From Endocalyx cinctus (taxonomy: Eukaryota; Ascomycota; Sordariomycetes; Amphisphaeriales; Apiosporaceae), in the NCBI GenBank assembly GCA_001600455.1, contig BCKC01000008.1, positions 1,213,345 through 1,277,344 of the forward strand: 64,000 bases of DNA. Reading direction: 5' to 3'. The stretch's first letter is position 1, and every line of letters begins with the position of its first letter. The position numbers and the translations under genes were made by a program. Under the pieces are notes generated by a model. That model did no database searches. It was not told the origin of the DNA and saw only the letters and a program-made list of their open reading frames with translations. Positions 34,141 through 45,547 of the stretch are shown here, one piece after another.

Positions 34141-35512
34141 TCAGCTCTTCGCGCCGAGAAATTTTAGTATACCCTCGTACATGCCGAACATGATGGCCGC
34201 CGAAGGGATCGTGCGCATGAGATGGGGTGTGAGGCCGCCGTAAAGGCCGATGAATCCCTCTTCTATCCAGACGGTGCGGAAACAATGCACGAGACCGGTG
34301 TATTTCGGCCGACCATCGGCCATAGGTGCTTGTCTTAATCTCGTTCTCGCAACCTATAAAAATTAAGTTATTAGGGTAAATATTTTCCGGATTGTTTCTT
34401 TTCTTCTTCTTTTTTCTTGCTTCTTTCTTTCTGTATCAAGACCACAATGGATAAAATTATCGAAACTTACTTCATGCGGATATGTCAAAATCGAAGCAAA
34501 CCCTTTGGCCGCGCCCGCGCCCATGAAATTCCCCGTCCAATCCACCGTACGATCCCACCAGTTCTTCTCCCGGCCGCTCTTGACGATAGCCTCCTCGCGG
34601 ACCCTCAGCCGCCTCTTCAGCTCCTCGTACATCATCCACTGGATCGTGCTCTCGGTGACGCCGAGGTAGCTGGCGCTCAGGCCCTTGAAGAAACCCCGGG
34701 GGCCCTCGTCCCGGAGGACCTGACGGATGCAGTCCCAGCTGTTGCGGTACCGGCGGGCCGTCACGTCGCCCTTCCGCTCGGCCGAGTTCTTGTCGAGCTG
34801 CAGCCTCGTCTTGACGAGCCAGATCGGGTTCGTCGCCGTTCCCGTCGCGATCCCGGCCGTCACGGCGCTCGCGAGGTGCACCACCGGGTTATCCGGGCCC
34901 GCCCCCGTCCACTGCGACCACGCCCGCTTGCTCGTCGGGTACACGTAAAAGTTGATGCTCCGGGCCGGTATGACGCCCACGAGGTTCGGCCCCAGCCCTT
35001 TGAACAGCGCGCGGACGCCTTCTATCCGGTACACGTCCCGCAGGATCTGCAGCGTCTCCGTCAGGTGGTATAGCGGCCCGAGGCTCGTCTTGCCTCCCGT
35101 CGATAAGGCGGCCACTCGCGCCGATCGGAGCTGCGCTTGGTAGAAGTCGGACTGGAGTCGGGTTTTGAGAACGTCGAGCGGTGCTGTTAATACGGCCGCG
35201 GTCATGCCTCCGGACCTGGAATAGCGGTGGTTAGCCTAGACGTGCTCATAGCCAGATGAAGAGTATTCTCTCTTCCGAGAAAGCCGATACTGCCCACATA
35301 AAAGTGTAGGAGGGTATGAATACACTGCATTTTTCCCGGGATATAACTTACGCTCCAGCTACTAGGTAAGGCCATGAGTTGGAAAAGGGAGAACCTTTAC
35401 TTATAGTTTTTTCTGGGGTCGCTAGGCCGAGCTCTCGAGATTGTGAAAGGGGCGATTGTCGTGGTATCGCTGGTCCATCTGTTTCGCCTCGATTCATAGT
35501 GGCGGGTATCAT
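34141..35512 (-). CDS. RIM2: mitochondrial pyrimidine nucleotide carrier Rim2
   Basis: Three exons: 35352-35512, 34471-35215 and 34141-34353, 372 residues (yeast Rim2 has 377). It has three mitochondrial-carrier repeats, each with the P-x-[D/E]-x-x-[K/R] type signature: PLDVLKTRLQ (about residue 66), PIWLVKTRLQ (about 184) and PHEVARTRLR (about 300). The first repeat carries the long insert seen in Rim2/SLC25A33/36 (residues about 75-105, ending LYHLTETLQILRDVYR). GLGPNLVGVIPARSINFYVY and GLSASYLGVTESTIQWMMYEE are typical of this subfamily. The family exchanges pyrimidine nucleotides across the inner membrane for mitochondrial DNA and RNA synthesis and has been linked to iron use in yeast. 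The exon junctions restore the first and third signatures. Confidence 0.93.
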
Positions 35513-36666
35513 GACGTCTTAAATGTATAAATATTTATCTATTGTATTTTTTTAATCTTATATCGGGATGATAAAATGTGAAGTAGAGACGTGCGCAGTT
35601 CAAGCTCGAAGTTTGCTCTAGGTAGTATTTGGGAATATCGTCGTTGAAAAAATGCGGAAGGGTTTGACGGGTAGCAAGTACGATTAAACACAACAATTAA
35701 ACTTATAAAGAGGGGACAGGAAGAAAAGTATTATAATAATTTAATATATTCGAGTTCTATCAAATATCGGTGTTTTCATTATACTTCCAACTTCTCGTAG
35801 CTACACGACAATGAAGAAGAGTATTACATAGTAATATGCATGGTATCATATATACATTATCATGAAAACCCATTTAGGAAAAAAAATTAAAAATTAAAAA
35901 AATATCAGAAACTATGACATGGACAATATTTTTTTTTTTCACACTAGAAGTACGCCACAATTTATGCTGTTTATCTTATCAGTCAATAATCTTATCGTTC
36001 ATTTTATCGAACGCGAAGCGCGTCATTACATGTCCAGGCATGCCGCCCGCGTAAATTAAAAAGCGGATGTGTTCCACGTTGAGCGTCCTGTGGCTTACGC
36101 ACCTTTTGCGGCTCGACCAGTTAATTGGAACTCAAGATAGGGGTAATTAGGGGTAAAGTCTTCAGTGGCGTTAAGTTATCAAACAGAATATGCCAGCAAC
36201 GCAACACCATAAATTGGATATAATAGATATTTACAAAAAAAAAAAAAAAAAAACGGTGATTATAATTACGATTACGTTTCTAATAAGCCTATCCTTATCT
36301 ACCTCGTCCAATAAACACCGACGTCTTTTTTCCCAAGACATCGGAATGTTTAAAGGTATGAAGACCTTAGTACTAAAATGTCGGCTACAACCGCCACTTA
36401 CTCAAATCCAGGAACTACTTATTCATCGTTATAGTTCTTTCGACCCAGACTCTATTCTTCTGCCTGTTTTAGAAATTGATCGTTTCAGTTACTACAACCT
36501 GTAAGAAATATAGGTGCGCGGCGTAGGTACTATTTCTCGTCTTTGAAACTCACATATATTTCCTTTTTCTTTTTTTGTTATTTCTTGTTTTCTTTTTGAC
36601 ACTAAAACCTTCCTATCTTATCTATCTTATCTCTTATTCGTTTACTTTAAGAGATTTTACCTTCTG
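35513..36666. other. intergenic, nothing convincing
   Basis: 1.15 kb of AT-rich DNA between the RIM2 start and the Zn2Cys6 gene end. A 105-codon frame at 36190-36504 (+) spans an A17 run followed by a hydrophobic stretch. It is judged non-coding. Confidence 0.45.
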
Positions 36667-38558
36667 TTAAGAAGGACGTTGGTTCTCGCGGGAGGCCGCC
36701 GCCGCATCAGCCCTAGCCGAGGCTGCCGACGCAACCTGTCTCATTATACTATCCATCGCCGACCCTGTAGGTTGACCGGAGTGACCGGTATGATGACCTA
36801 GTTCACCAGGGTTGAAAATCGGTCGAGTATCCCTTGGGTCGACCTCCATGTGATGATCTCTGCTTTCACCCATCGGTATATCGGGATTCTTCCTCCACAC
36901 ATCGTCTACGCCTCTTCCTATAGCGATTCTGGACCCTGGTCTGCTAGGTATCAGGTCCTCGACTCGCTCATGAATGTTTCTCGTATCACCAAAACTGGGT
37001 TGATACGGAGGAGGCCCAACCGTACTCCTTGAAGAGGAAGCTCTAAGCTCCCTGGATTCATCTTCCTCTTCATCCCCTTCTCTGCCTATTTCGCCCTTGA
37101 GCCGGGCTATTTCTTCTTCCGTGAGTCCCTTCCATACGCATCTAGCATGTTTCTTCGTGCATCCTTGACAAGCCGTGAGATGTTTTATGCAATGCGTCTT
37201 AAGCCTACGGCATCGATCGCAGGGCGGCATGATAATATCTCCTCTCATAAGCTTCTCAATTTTTGCCGTCACAAGCACTCGATTTTCTTCTTCGATATCG
37301 CGAACGGTGGGTTCGGGGTGGTAACTAGGGGATGGTCGGGCGCTGGTTAAATGGCCCTGTTGCTGGACAGAGTGCCGCGGCGTGGAAGATGCCGTCCCTA
37401 GTGGGTTCGGTGTGGGTGGTAGCGAACCGACCGAAGACAATCGCTGGCTGTGGGGTTGCGAAGGATTAAGGAATTGTTGGAGCAGATCGGCATGCAAGTC
37501 ATAACCGGGATTAGGACCTGATTGACGGGATGGATTAACCGGTTGGAAAGCGGACCCGGAGGCCGATGTCGGAGATCGCCTGCTTTGTATAGACGCTTTG
37601 CGACCGCTTAGGTGATAGTTGAGCTGACGCGCCTTCCGCGCAACCTCGTCCGCCTTCTTAATAATAATTTGAAGACGCTGCTCTAGAATATCGACCGTCG
37701 CAAGTTCCGCCGTCTCGTCTTCCTCGAGAGGTTGCGGGGGTACGAGCTTGAATCTATCAAGCGCGCCGGATACGATGAGTCGCCAGTCGTCCTCCCCTAT
37801 TTCAACTTGGACGCCTTTCAGGGGAAATTGACAGTAACGATTACCGTTTGGCATTGTCGATAAAATGAAATCTGCCGGATTGGCTTTGGCGAACTCGACA
37901 ATATCTAACCAGGTGACGGGATCCGACGTAAAGATACTCTGCGGAGGCGTGGTTGTAATGATACCTTCGAAGGCACCTTCCATAGCCTTGAGGAGCCGCG
38001 CTCCGGTAAGTTTTGCGCCTAAGTTAAACGCAAGACTTTCATGTCTATTTAGAACACCTAAGAAAAACGATGATTAGTTATCGCGTGGATAGTTAATCAG
38101 GTAATAGTTCCATCTTAGCTCACCTTCATACTCGTTGATAAGCGTTAAGACGTCGGACAACGTCTCGCCCTCGCTCTGCAGTAGTTTGAGCTTAACATTA
38201 TGGGCTTTCGATAAATAATTTATGGGGATCGTGTTGCCTTGGGTACCGGTCAGCGTATCATAAGACCAGATTTCAAGACAAGACAGGTTCGGTACGTTCG
38301 AGGGCAAAGGGGAAGAACGTGTTAGAGAAGCGCCATATTCAAATATAATGGCCTATCGACTCAACGCGTTTTTCCTTTTTTTCTCTCTCCTTTTTTTTTT
38401 TTTTTTGCTGAAGATGCGGCCGGTCTCGAATTGTAATTGACGGGGTGGGTTTTTCTGTTCTTACCAGATTGAGGTGGCGGTGGTTGCGGTATACGATCAC
38501 CGTTGTCGTCTACGATGTCCCGCTTCCGTTTGTGAATATCTGGCTCGTTGTGGGCCAT
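36667..38558 (-). CDS. fungal Zn2Cys6-type DNA-binding protein
   Basis: Proposed exons: 38465-38558, 38124-38353 and 36667-38057, about 570 residues. The N-terminus is basic (HKRKRDIVDD) with a Pro run. Exon 2 carries a conserved-looking block (VPNLSCLEIWSYDTL, NTIPINYLSKAHNVKLKLL). Exon 3 continues with RHESLAFNLGAKLTGARLLK and GVQVEIGEDDWRLIVSGALD. A cysteine cluster at about 37145-37227 fits C-x2-C-x6-C-x6-C-x2-C-x6-C (PPCDRCRRLKTHC, then ACQGCTKKHARC), the GAL4-type binuclear zinc motif. Here it sits mid-protein instead of at the N-terminus. The C-terminal third is disordered and Arg/Ser/Pro-rich. It is probably a nuclear regulator with unknown targets. The first intron does not close cleanly: joining the best donor and acceptor leaves a one-base phase error, so the N-terminal boundary is uncertain. 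Confidence 0.75.
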
Positions 38559-38809
38559 GGTCCCATGTCTCACAGCAAGGTAAAAGACATAAAAGTGAGG
38601 GCACTATGTCTTGGAAATTTAGTAGCTCTGGAAAGCCCTCCAGCCCCACCCAAGATATCTCTTGCGCAGGCAGTAATAACATAAGTATCGTGAAGAAAAT
38701 TCCGAGATTCTGTTTCTGTTTCGGTTTCTTTTTTTTTCAACAACACCAATGATTTGGAAATCTCGCCAATTATAGTTTGTTTTGACGAGGTGTAACTTAA
38801 AGAATATTA

Positions 38810-38840
38810 TGATCTCATATCAGTTTGTGATATGAGATCA
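38810..38840. repeat. perfect 13-bp inverted repeat, 5-nt loop
   Basis: The arm TGATCTCATATCA at 38810-38822 is the exact reverse complement of 38828-38840, separated by GTTTG. It could form a stable hairpin in RNA or serve as a protein-binding dyad. It lies about 250 bp upstream of the Zn2Cys6 gene start. Confidence 0.9.
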
Positions 38841-39038
38841 GGATTTTAGTTTTGGTGTAATAGAAGTAATTAAATATCGTGTAATACAAAGATATACAAC
38901 AATATTTCTTCGAGGTCTCAATGAGCTGTGAAGCTCGAGGTTGTATTCTTATATCGCCGACATGCTCAGTCGACTTAGCGAAACATATACCTGCAATTTA
39001 AAGGATTTAAATTTAGGATATTGTAAATAAGTCAAAGG

Positions 39039-39064
39039 TATATATATACACGTGTATATATATA
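39039..39064. repeat. 26-bp perfect palindrome
   Basis: Alternating TA arms around a central CACGTG, which is itself an E-box-like hexamer. The palindrome is perfect over 26 bp. Confidence 0.9.
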
Positions 39065-40563
39065 TTAAGAATTCGACAGAATTGTGCTTGCAACCATAGG
39101 AGTAAAGTGAATTATGTAGGTAATGTTCATAGGTAGTTCTGTATGATGTAGTATCCTTTGTCAATATATCTTTCTAAGACATATAATGGACGTAGTGGGT
39201 AACGGGATTGCGAGGTTTTAGGTAGAATTATATGTAAGATCTGGATAATTGGATAACTTACCACTCACTATGATAGTATAGTAGGAAGCAAACAAGGAAG
39301 AAGATGTGAATGTGGATCTACTTCAAAGAATATATCAAGGACATAGATGGAATTATGAAATATAAATACTCATAATTTACCGCGTCAAGAAAAATTCAAG
39401 GTTATTAAAGTACCTATTCAAGTACGTACTCGTTAGCAAGTAGGGTCGGAACTAGTGGAATTGAGATGGAAACTCAGTTAAGCATACGTAAATATTCAAT
39501 TTTAGAATATAATAAGATATAATGTAAATTGAAAGAAAGAAGAAGAAGTGGTGGGGGCAAAAAAAATGGAATAATACCGAAAATAATTTGAATACTTTGT
39601 GTAAGTATAAAAAAGTAACGAATGTAAAAAACGGTCTAAGAAAAATAGAATAAAAAATAAAATAAAAAGAACTAATAAATGCGTAATGTACGGAGTACTG
39701 TAGCGTACTAATAGCCCTGGAGGGTAGGTAGTATAGCGTAGGGTAAGATAAAAAAGAATTCCTAAATATTATATCTTTTTTTTTCTCCCTCTCTCTCTCT
39801 CTCTGTAAAATATGTACGTGTAAGTATATACATATATTTATATATCACAACTAAACCTAGCAACTTGACTTTTTTTTCTTACTTACCCACACCGATTGTT
39901 GCCGTTTGATCCTGTAGATGGAGTTGAATTGGATCTTCTGCGGAGAGATAGGCGGGAATGATCAAAATTGATCGTCGGTACATTTGTGGAAATGAAACGA
40001 AGCATCTATCTACGTTGTATTATTATTCCTTTATTTTTTTTTTTTTTTTTTTTTTGCCCTCTCTATTACTTTTTTTTCCCTCTCCCTCTCTTTCAATCCC
40101 TCCTCCCTTAATTTGATGTTGCCGCCATTTCTCGCATATGGATGGATACGGGATACCCATATAAAATCCCAGGTTGTGTGCATGAGGGTACGTACCTTGC
40201 CTCCCACATTCGGAACGGTTACCGTCAAAATTGGATACATGCGGTCGCGGATTACTTTGTGCACGAGCCAATATCACTAAATCGAGTTTAGTCATCCGAA
40301 TCTAAATAGTTTGAAAGGCCTAGTCAGGTCGGTTACTCTTTTATCACTGTCGATCAGCTGAGAAGCATCGTGATCTTGTGATAATTTACGCTATCTTTAC
40401 TTACAAGGACTTCTGAAATCCCATCGTTATCGTAGGTAGATGAAGGTTAATACTAGAGATATATAGATCAATGTATATTACTATCTTATATGAAATTTAT
40501 TATACCTCAACCTCCAATCTCTTCTCACTCTCCACCGATATAAACAGCACATAATTATAAACT

Positions 40564-40950
40564 ATGCAACCAGAAAAATCGGGGATAAGAAGGACAAGAA
40601 TACTCAGCGCATTTGAACTACCGGTAATCTTTTCCCTTTGCTCACCTTACAAGTACTCATATCCATATCCATCCCTGTCTATAGAAGAAACAAACAAAAC
40701 CTTGAAAAAAAAAAAGATTAGAGAAAAAAGATCGTCGCCCGAGGAATTTTCCGTACCATTCAGGCGTCGGGAGTTTTCTGGAATTCTGCAGGGTCTCGAA
40801 GCTGTCCGTGTTCCTATATATCGCCCTATACAGGTAAAAGTTATTATGACTGGCGTCGTTGGACGGTACGGAAGAAGAAAGAGATCGACCATGTGCATCC
40901 ACTTGGCAAGGTTTTATCATTTTTTTTTTCTGTTTGGGAATTTTGGTTGA
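40564..40950 (+). CDS. weak hypothetical protein candidate
   Basis: An ATG-initiated frame beginning MQPEKSGIRRTRILSAFELP, with a possible GTAATC donor directly after. A second plausible segment (RRREFSGILQGLEAVRVPIY) ends at a possible GTAAAA donor near 40832. The frame ends in a Phe-rich tail from a T run, so the real gene, if any, must be spliced. No family was recognised and no full model could be built. It lies in a 4.6-kb stretch lacking other genes. Confidence 0.2.
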   Translation: MQPEKSGIRRTRILSAFELPVIFSLCSPYKYSYPYPSLSIEETNKTLKKKKIREKRSSPEEFSVPFRRREFSGILQGLEAVRVPIYRPIQVKVIMTGVVGRYGRRKRSTMCIHLARFYHFFFLFGNFG

Positions 40951-43243
40951 AAAATGGGACGAGCGAGGTTAATAGGAAGAAGTGAAAGTACAAAGGAGAA
41001 TTGAGACGGGAAATATCCGAGATGGAGAAAAAAATCCCTGACGAACTATTTTTTTTTTTTTTTTCGCGATGAAACTTTTCGATTTTGTTGATTTACATTG
41101 ATCGGAATTGTCATAAATGCCATGGGTTCAATATTCGGTATCCACCGCCGAGGATGGTTTATTATAACAATTGTCGCCTCCCAAAAGGCCTACATCGTAA
41201 TGGGTGGCTGGGGTGGATTGACCAGTTCATAAGACCGAATTTTATAACTTACCCATACCTCTAGGAGCACTTCCCCGTTCCGCTCCTTTTTTTTTCTCTC
41301 GTCTTTCTTTTCTTTTTTTTTGGCTTCTTGCTTTTTTCGCCACCAACTACCGCGTCTTCCCCGGTGTAATGCACTGGAAACGTGTGGGATTGATAGAGCA
41401 TCCGAGATCACCCATCCACTATCTAAACTGCCTAGGTTGTTACTGTAGGTCTGTTCGTTTGGCACGGTAAGGTAAGAAATCCCCCTCATCTTCCTGACAC
41501 CACCCCACTACCGACCGGTCTTGCACCGCTGTGCGCTATGCTTCATATCCTTGTTCAATTTAACCCTGCTCCCGGTCTCCGGGGTGTCTAATAGAGCTTA
41601 CAGGGCTTGCAGGGGTGATCGAGGAGCCACAAGATCCGGAGTTTTGGAAACATTTTATATATGTATGTAAAGACCAAAGCGAGTGAGCGTGCAGGCATAT
41701 CTACGCATATCACAGATCACAAATGACAGGAATGCCTACTAGTCAATTGTCTAGTGTACTAATGTAGGTGTCAGGTAGGCATGTACGAAACATTTGAAGG
41801 CTTCTCGCCACTCACGCTGAAATTCGCCTCCTCAGTAAATGACTTTGGAGTACGTATTGGCTTGCCTCGTTATTCTTTACCCCTTTCGTTATCCTTTACC
41901 ATATTCCACCCACCTCCTTCTCCTATCTATCCATGCTCATTTACACGCGTATATTTACTCAAATTAAAAGGAAAAGATAAAGGGAGATCAGTGAGCATGA
42001 CAAGACCTCGGGTAGGAGCATAAAGCTACTACTACTAAAAGAAAGAAGAAAAAAAAGTAGAAAGCAAGAGTAAAAGGCTAAGAATTTAAGGTAACGTTGT
42101 TTCTAGGCTGTACCGTATTGTACTACTCAGTACGACGATGACCTTTAACTGGATGAGGAATCAAGGATATAAAGTAGCTACAGTAGCATCGGGACTTACG
42201 TGGAAGATGCGCAATTATAAGACTTTGCACGGGAATCAATATAATTGGTCAATGGTAAAGTACTTACTGTTTGAATAACAGACTCTAATATAAGTAGCAA
42301 TGGCCCAAATAGAAGTGTTCCAGAATGTCAGGAATAATCCATCTGTCTCTCTCTTATCACCTACAATACAAGTAGCTATCCATGGATATGTATAATACAG
42401 CCTCGCGAATAGTGCTACACTACTTAAATACTTAGCGTACCACTTAGGTAATCAGTATTCAAGATCATACCGTATAGTTACATATAGCGCTACACTGCAT
42501 ATTGCATATAAGGTACTGTTACTCACTATAACTGACCATTCAGAACGGGCCTAAACCCCACTAAATAATGTTTTCGACCTCCATTCACAGCCCACCAAAG
42601 AAAAGGCAGCTTGCATCCTAAATAAAACCTAAGAGGAAAAAAAAAACAGATCCTCATATAATTCCGCCTTGTCACTTTACACGCACATAACATAGACGGT
42701 CCGACTTGAACTTACGTGGCCGTTTATTACGGGGATAATAAATTAACATATCATAGATATTATCACGTCAATTGAAGGCAAGAAAGAGAAAAAAAAAAGT
42801 AAGAAATCTGGGACTAGGGCGTTCTCAGTTTACTTCTATCACTACCGACACCGGATCTCGATACCGGATCTCGGTCTCTGCCCGACACCGCACTGCTACC
42901 GTCGTAGTAATATCCTCTTTTCGTATCGAGGAGCAGCTTAGAACGTGTTCGATTTTGTGCTGAGGCGACCTTTTGTATCACCACCGAATTCGCATACACC
43001 GCTCCGCTCTTACGTTTCCTTTCCACGCCTCCTAGAACCCCGCTCCGTTTCAACGTCAGGTTTACCGTTACTTCCTCCCACCCCCCCTTTTTTACGACAA
43101 CAGACACGTGCCGTCATTTAATCGAAGATCGTCCAAGTAAAAGAAAAACAAATCAAACTAAAACAATCTCGTGAAAAGAAAAAAAAATATATATATATAA
43201 TAACCGAGAGAAGAGAAGAAAGAAGAACAAATAAAAAAAAGCC
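40951..43243. other. intergenic region upstream of LSM7
   Basis: 2.3 kb of AT-rich DNA. A minus-strand frame at 42814-43107 is fully open and less AT-rich than its surroundings, but it has no ATG and no recognisable similarity. Nothing else recognised. The last 130 bp are probably the LSM7 promoter and leader. Confidence 0.45.
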
Positions 43244-43887
43244 ATGGGCGACCGTGGCAATTACCGCGGTAGAGGCGGAGGCGGAGGTGGTTACCGCGGA
43301 GGTCGGGGTGGACGCGGAGGCGGCCGAGGAGGAGGTTCTCACGGGAACGATTCCGCCGGCGGAGGACAAAACCACCAAGAACGAGAAAGACCCAAGAAGG
43401 AAAATATTCTCGACCTGAATAAATACATGGATAAGAAAATAACAGTCAAGTTCAACGGTGGACGAGAAGGTAAGAATATGCCATTCCTGCCCCCCTTTTA
43501 TTCCCCTTTCGCCAAAAAAAAAAAAAAAGAAAGAAAAAAAAAAAAAACTCTACGAATTCTATCATGGTCATACAAATCTCTTCCCTGCTGTCTAACTGAC
43601 TTGTTTTACTTGTATAGTGACCGGTACGTTGAAAGGCTACGATGCGCTCATGAACTTGGTTTTGGACGAGGTGGAAGAGGTTATGCGAGGTAAGAAGCTG
43701 TTCCCTTTTCTGCTATTCACATATACCTTACGAGCTATGCTAACATATCTTCACCGTAGACGACGAGGGCAAGGAAGCTACGCGGTCTCTCGGACTGGTC
43801 GTCGTAAGAGGCACACTTCTTGTCGTCATTAGCCCTCTAGACGGGAGCGAAGAGATTGCGAACCCGTTCTTGCAGGCGGAAGATTAA
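43244..43887 (+). CDS. LSM7: U6 snRNA-associated Sm-like protein LSm7
   Basis: Three exons: 43244-43469, 43618-43689 and 43760-43887, 141 residues. An N-terminal RGG-type segment (residues 1-40, GGYRGGRGGRGGGRGGG) is followed by a Lys/Glu linker (RERPKKENIL). The Sm fold comes next: Sm1 in LDLNKYMDKKITVKFNGGRE and GTLKGYDALMNLVLDEVEE, and Sm2 in LGLVVVRGTLLVVISPLDG. LSm7 is part of the LSm1-7 ring (cytoplasmic decapping and mRNA decay) and the LSm2-8 ring (nuclear U6 snRNA). Both introns interrupt at conserved positions, and both splice junctions restore the Sm fold. The Gly/Arg-rich extension is absent from the yeast protein (115 residues) and may add RNA or methyltransferase contacts. Confidence 0.93.
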
Positions 43888-45547
43888 AAGAAACAATTAG
43901 AACCCTGAATCTGCTTTGAGAAGAACGTGATAAAAAGTTCCTTCTTCTCTAGATCTGCGCGAAGATAGAATATTATTTCATATATTCTACAAACTAACAG
44001 AAATGTTTATAATCATGATAATAAAAGGAAAGAAAAAACATATAAGCGCATGAAATATTTCTTTAAGGACACTTGGGGGACGAAGAATTTAATTTTAGAG
44101 AATGGGAACTTAGATACCCCCATATGTTTCTATCATTCTTCTTTTCTTCCCTCTTCTCTAGCACAGGAGGCAAAACAAGCTCTGGGTGGAAAAGGGGCGC
44201 GTGAAATGGTTGCTTGTCCCCACTATAAAATTCCTCTATTTACATAATGAGACGGAGAACTTGTACCGCGTATATGCACGCACTCGCTAAGAGTGAGTGG
44301 CGAGAAGGGGGGGGGGGGGGGGGGGGGACAAGATGAAGAAAGGGATAAGGGATAGTATAGTTTAGTTTGGACCAGTAGACGGCCATCATCATGGGTTTCT
44401 CCGAGCCAAGCCCAGTAGCTGTGAGGCGTCAACGAGAAAAGAACTCATTGGCTCAAAACTAGGGTCATCGACGGCGAATTGACAAGAGGACGAAAAGAAA
44501 AGGAAAAGAAAACGCAAAAAACGTTTCCAACGTTCTTCTTTACTTACTACCGATAATACTGAAACTCATTGAGCTTTCCTTTAGAAGTTGGAAACGTGGA
44601 AACCCCTGTGATCATTATGTTTGTGAGACTTTAAGACACGCAGCCCAGATAAACAAGTATTTTTGTATACTTTGTGTTCACGGAACCCCTTTCCTACACT
44701 ATTCCCATCTTGCGCGCTCAGCTGAGACCAAACCTTTCAGCTAATTAACCCACTTATTCATATAATGTATCCGTCTATACATTCAAGTATCGTTACATCG
44801 TCAAGTAATACTAGAAGTAACACTCCGAGCAAAATCTGAATCGCCACACCTTGAAATAGGACATCTAAGAAAGGGTCGTAATCCTGCCGACAGTGGAATT
44901 TCTCGCTACATCTAGTTTATATAAAGTTATTTAAGGTTTTACTCTGTTTTTGTCTTTTTGTGTGTGTTCTTGGGTTGGTTTCTTTTTTTTTCTCTCTCGT
45001 CTGTTTCCCGGGGTGTATATGTGGAAGCGCTGAGTTCCATCAAAGTTGATCCATTTCATCTTGTGTTACCATCCATACAGTTCTTTATAAGCCACATCTA
45101 TTTACTCAATACACCCCATTTTGAAGTCTTATTCAATGCTGTCGTTACTGTCTGCCTTCATCTTTTCTCTCTCTTAATCCAAACAAAGAGTATATCAGTT
45201 ATGTATAATCATAGTAGTTTACTTCTTTTCTTCCTCTATACATATTCATAATCAATCAATCCAGTCCAATGATCACCATCAAATTTCTATCCTTGCTGCG
45301 TTCTCGAGCGCGACTGGTGCTTGGACTCGTCGTATAAAAGGGCACGGGTGACTGAAAATGAAATACCGAATCCGTTTCTTATTTGTCAACAAAAGGTTAG
45401 GAATTGACAAGTTTATCTTCTCTAATATAGCAAGATTGAATTCAAAAAAACTGTTGAACAATGTCGTTTTGATATAATAAGGGTATGTTATGTTGTTTTG
45501 TTGGTCGCTCGAAAACGTCGATATCGTTTTTCCTACGCCGAGGACTT
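43888..45547. other. convergent intergenic region LSM7/PAN3
   Basis: 1.66 kb with a G21 run at 44307-44327 and AT-rich DNA. An 11-bp inverted repeat (44521-44531 and 44587-44597) is present. No gene recognised. Confidence 0.5.
44307..44327. repeat. G21 homopolymer
   Basis: Run of twenty-one G. Its length is probably unreliable in the assembly. Confidence 0.85.

Larger units (their letters stand above)
38559..40563. other. AT-rich intergenic region
   Basis: 2 kb without a recognisable gene. It holds a 13-bp perfect inverted repeat with 5-nt loop (38810-38840), a 26-bp perfect palindrome (39039-39064), a CT repeat (39785-39804) and long T/A runs. Confidence 0.5.

Noticed and set aside
34417..35073. 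218-codon frame antisense to RIM2
   Set aside because: It is a shadow of the GC-rich carrier exon, Arg/Pro-rich with no domain.
36190..36504. 105-codon frame with a hydrophobic stretch after a Lys run
   Set aside because: The Lys run comes from a long A homopolymer and the rest has no coding signature.
42814..43107. Fully open minus-strand frame next to the LSM7 promoter
   Set aside because: It contains no Met, has no splice partner and shows no recognisable similarity.
44521..44597. 11-bp inverted repeat with a 55-bp spacer downstream of LSM7
   Set aside because: The arms are short, the spacer is long and no element structure or target duplication is visible.
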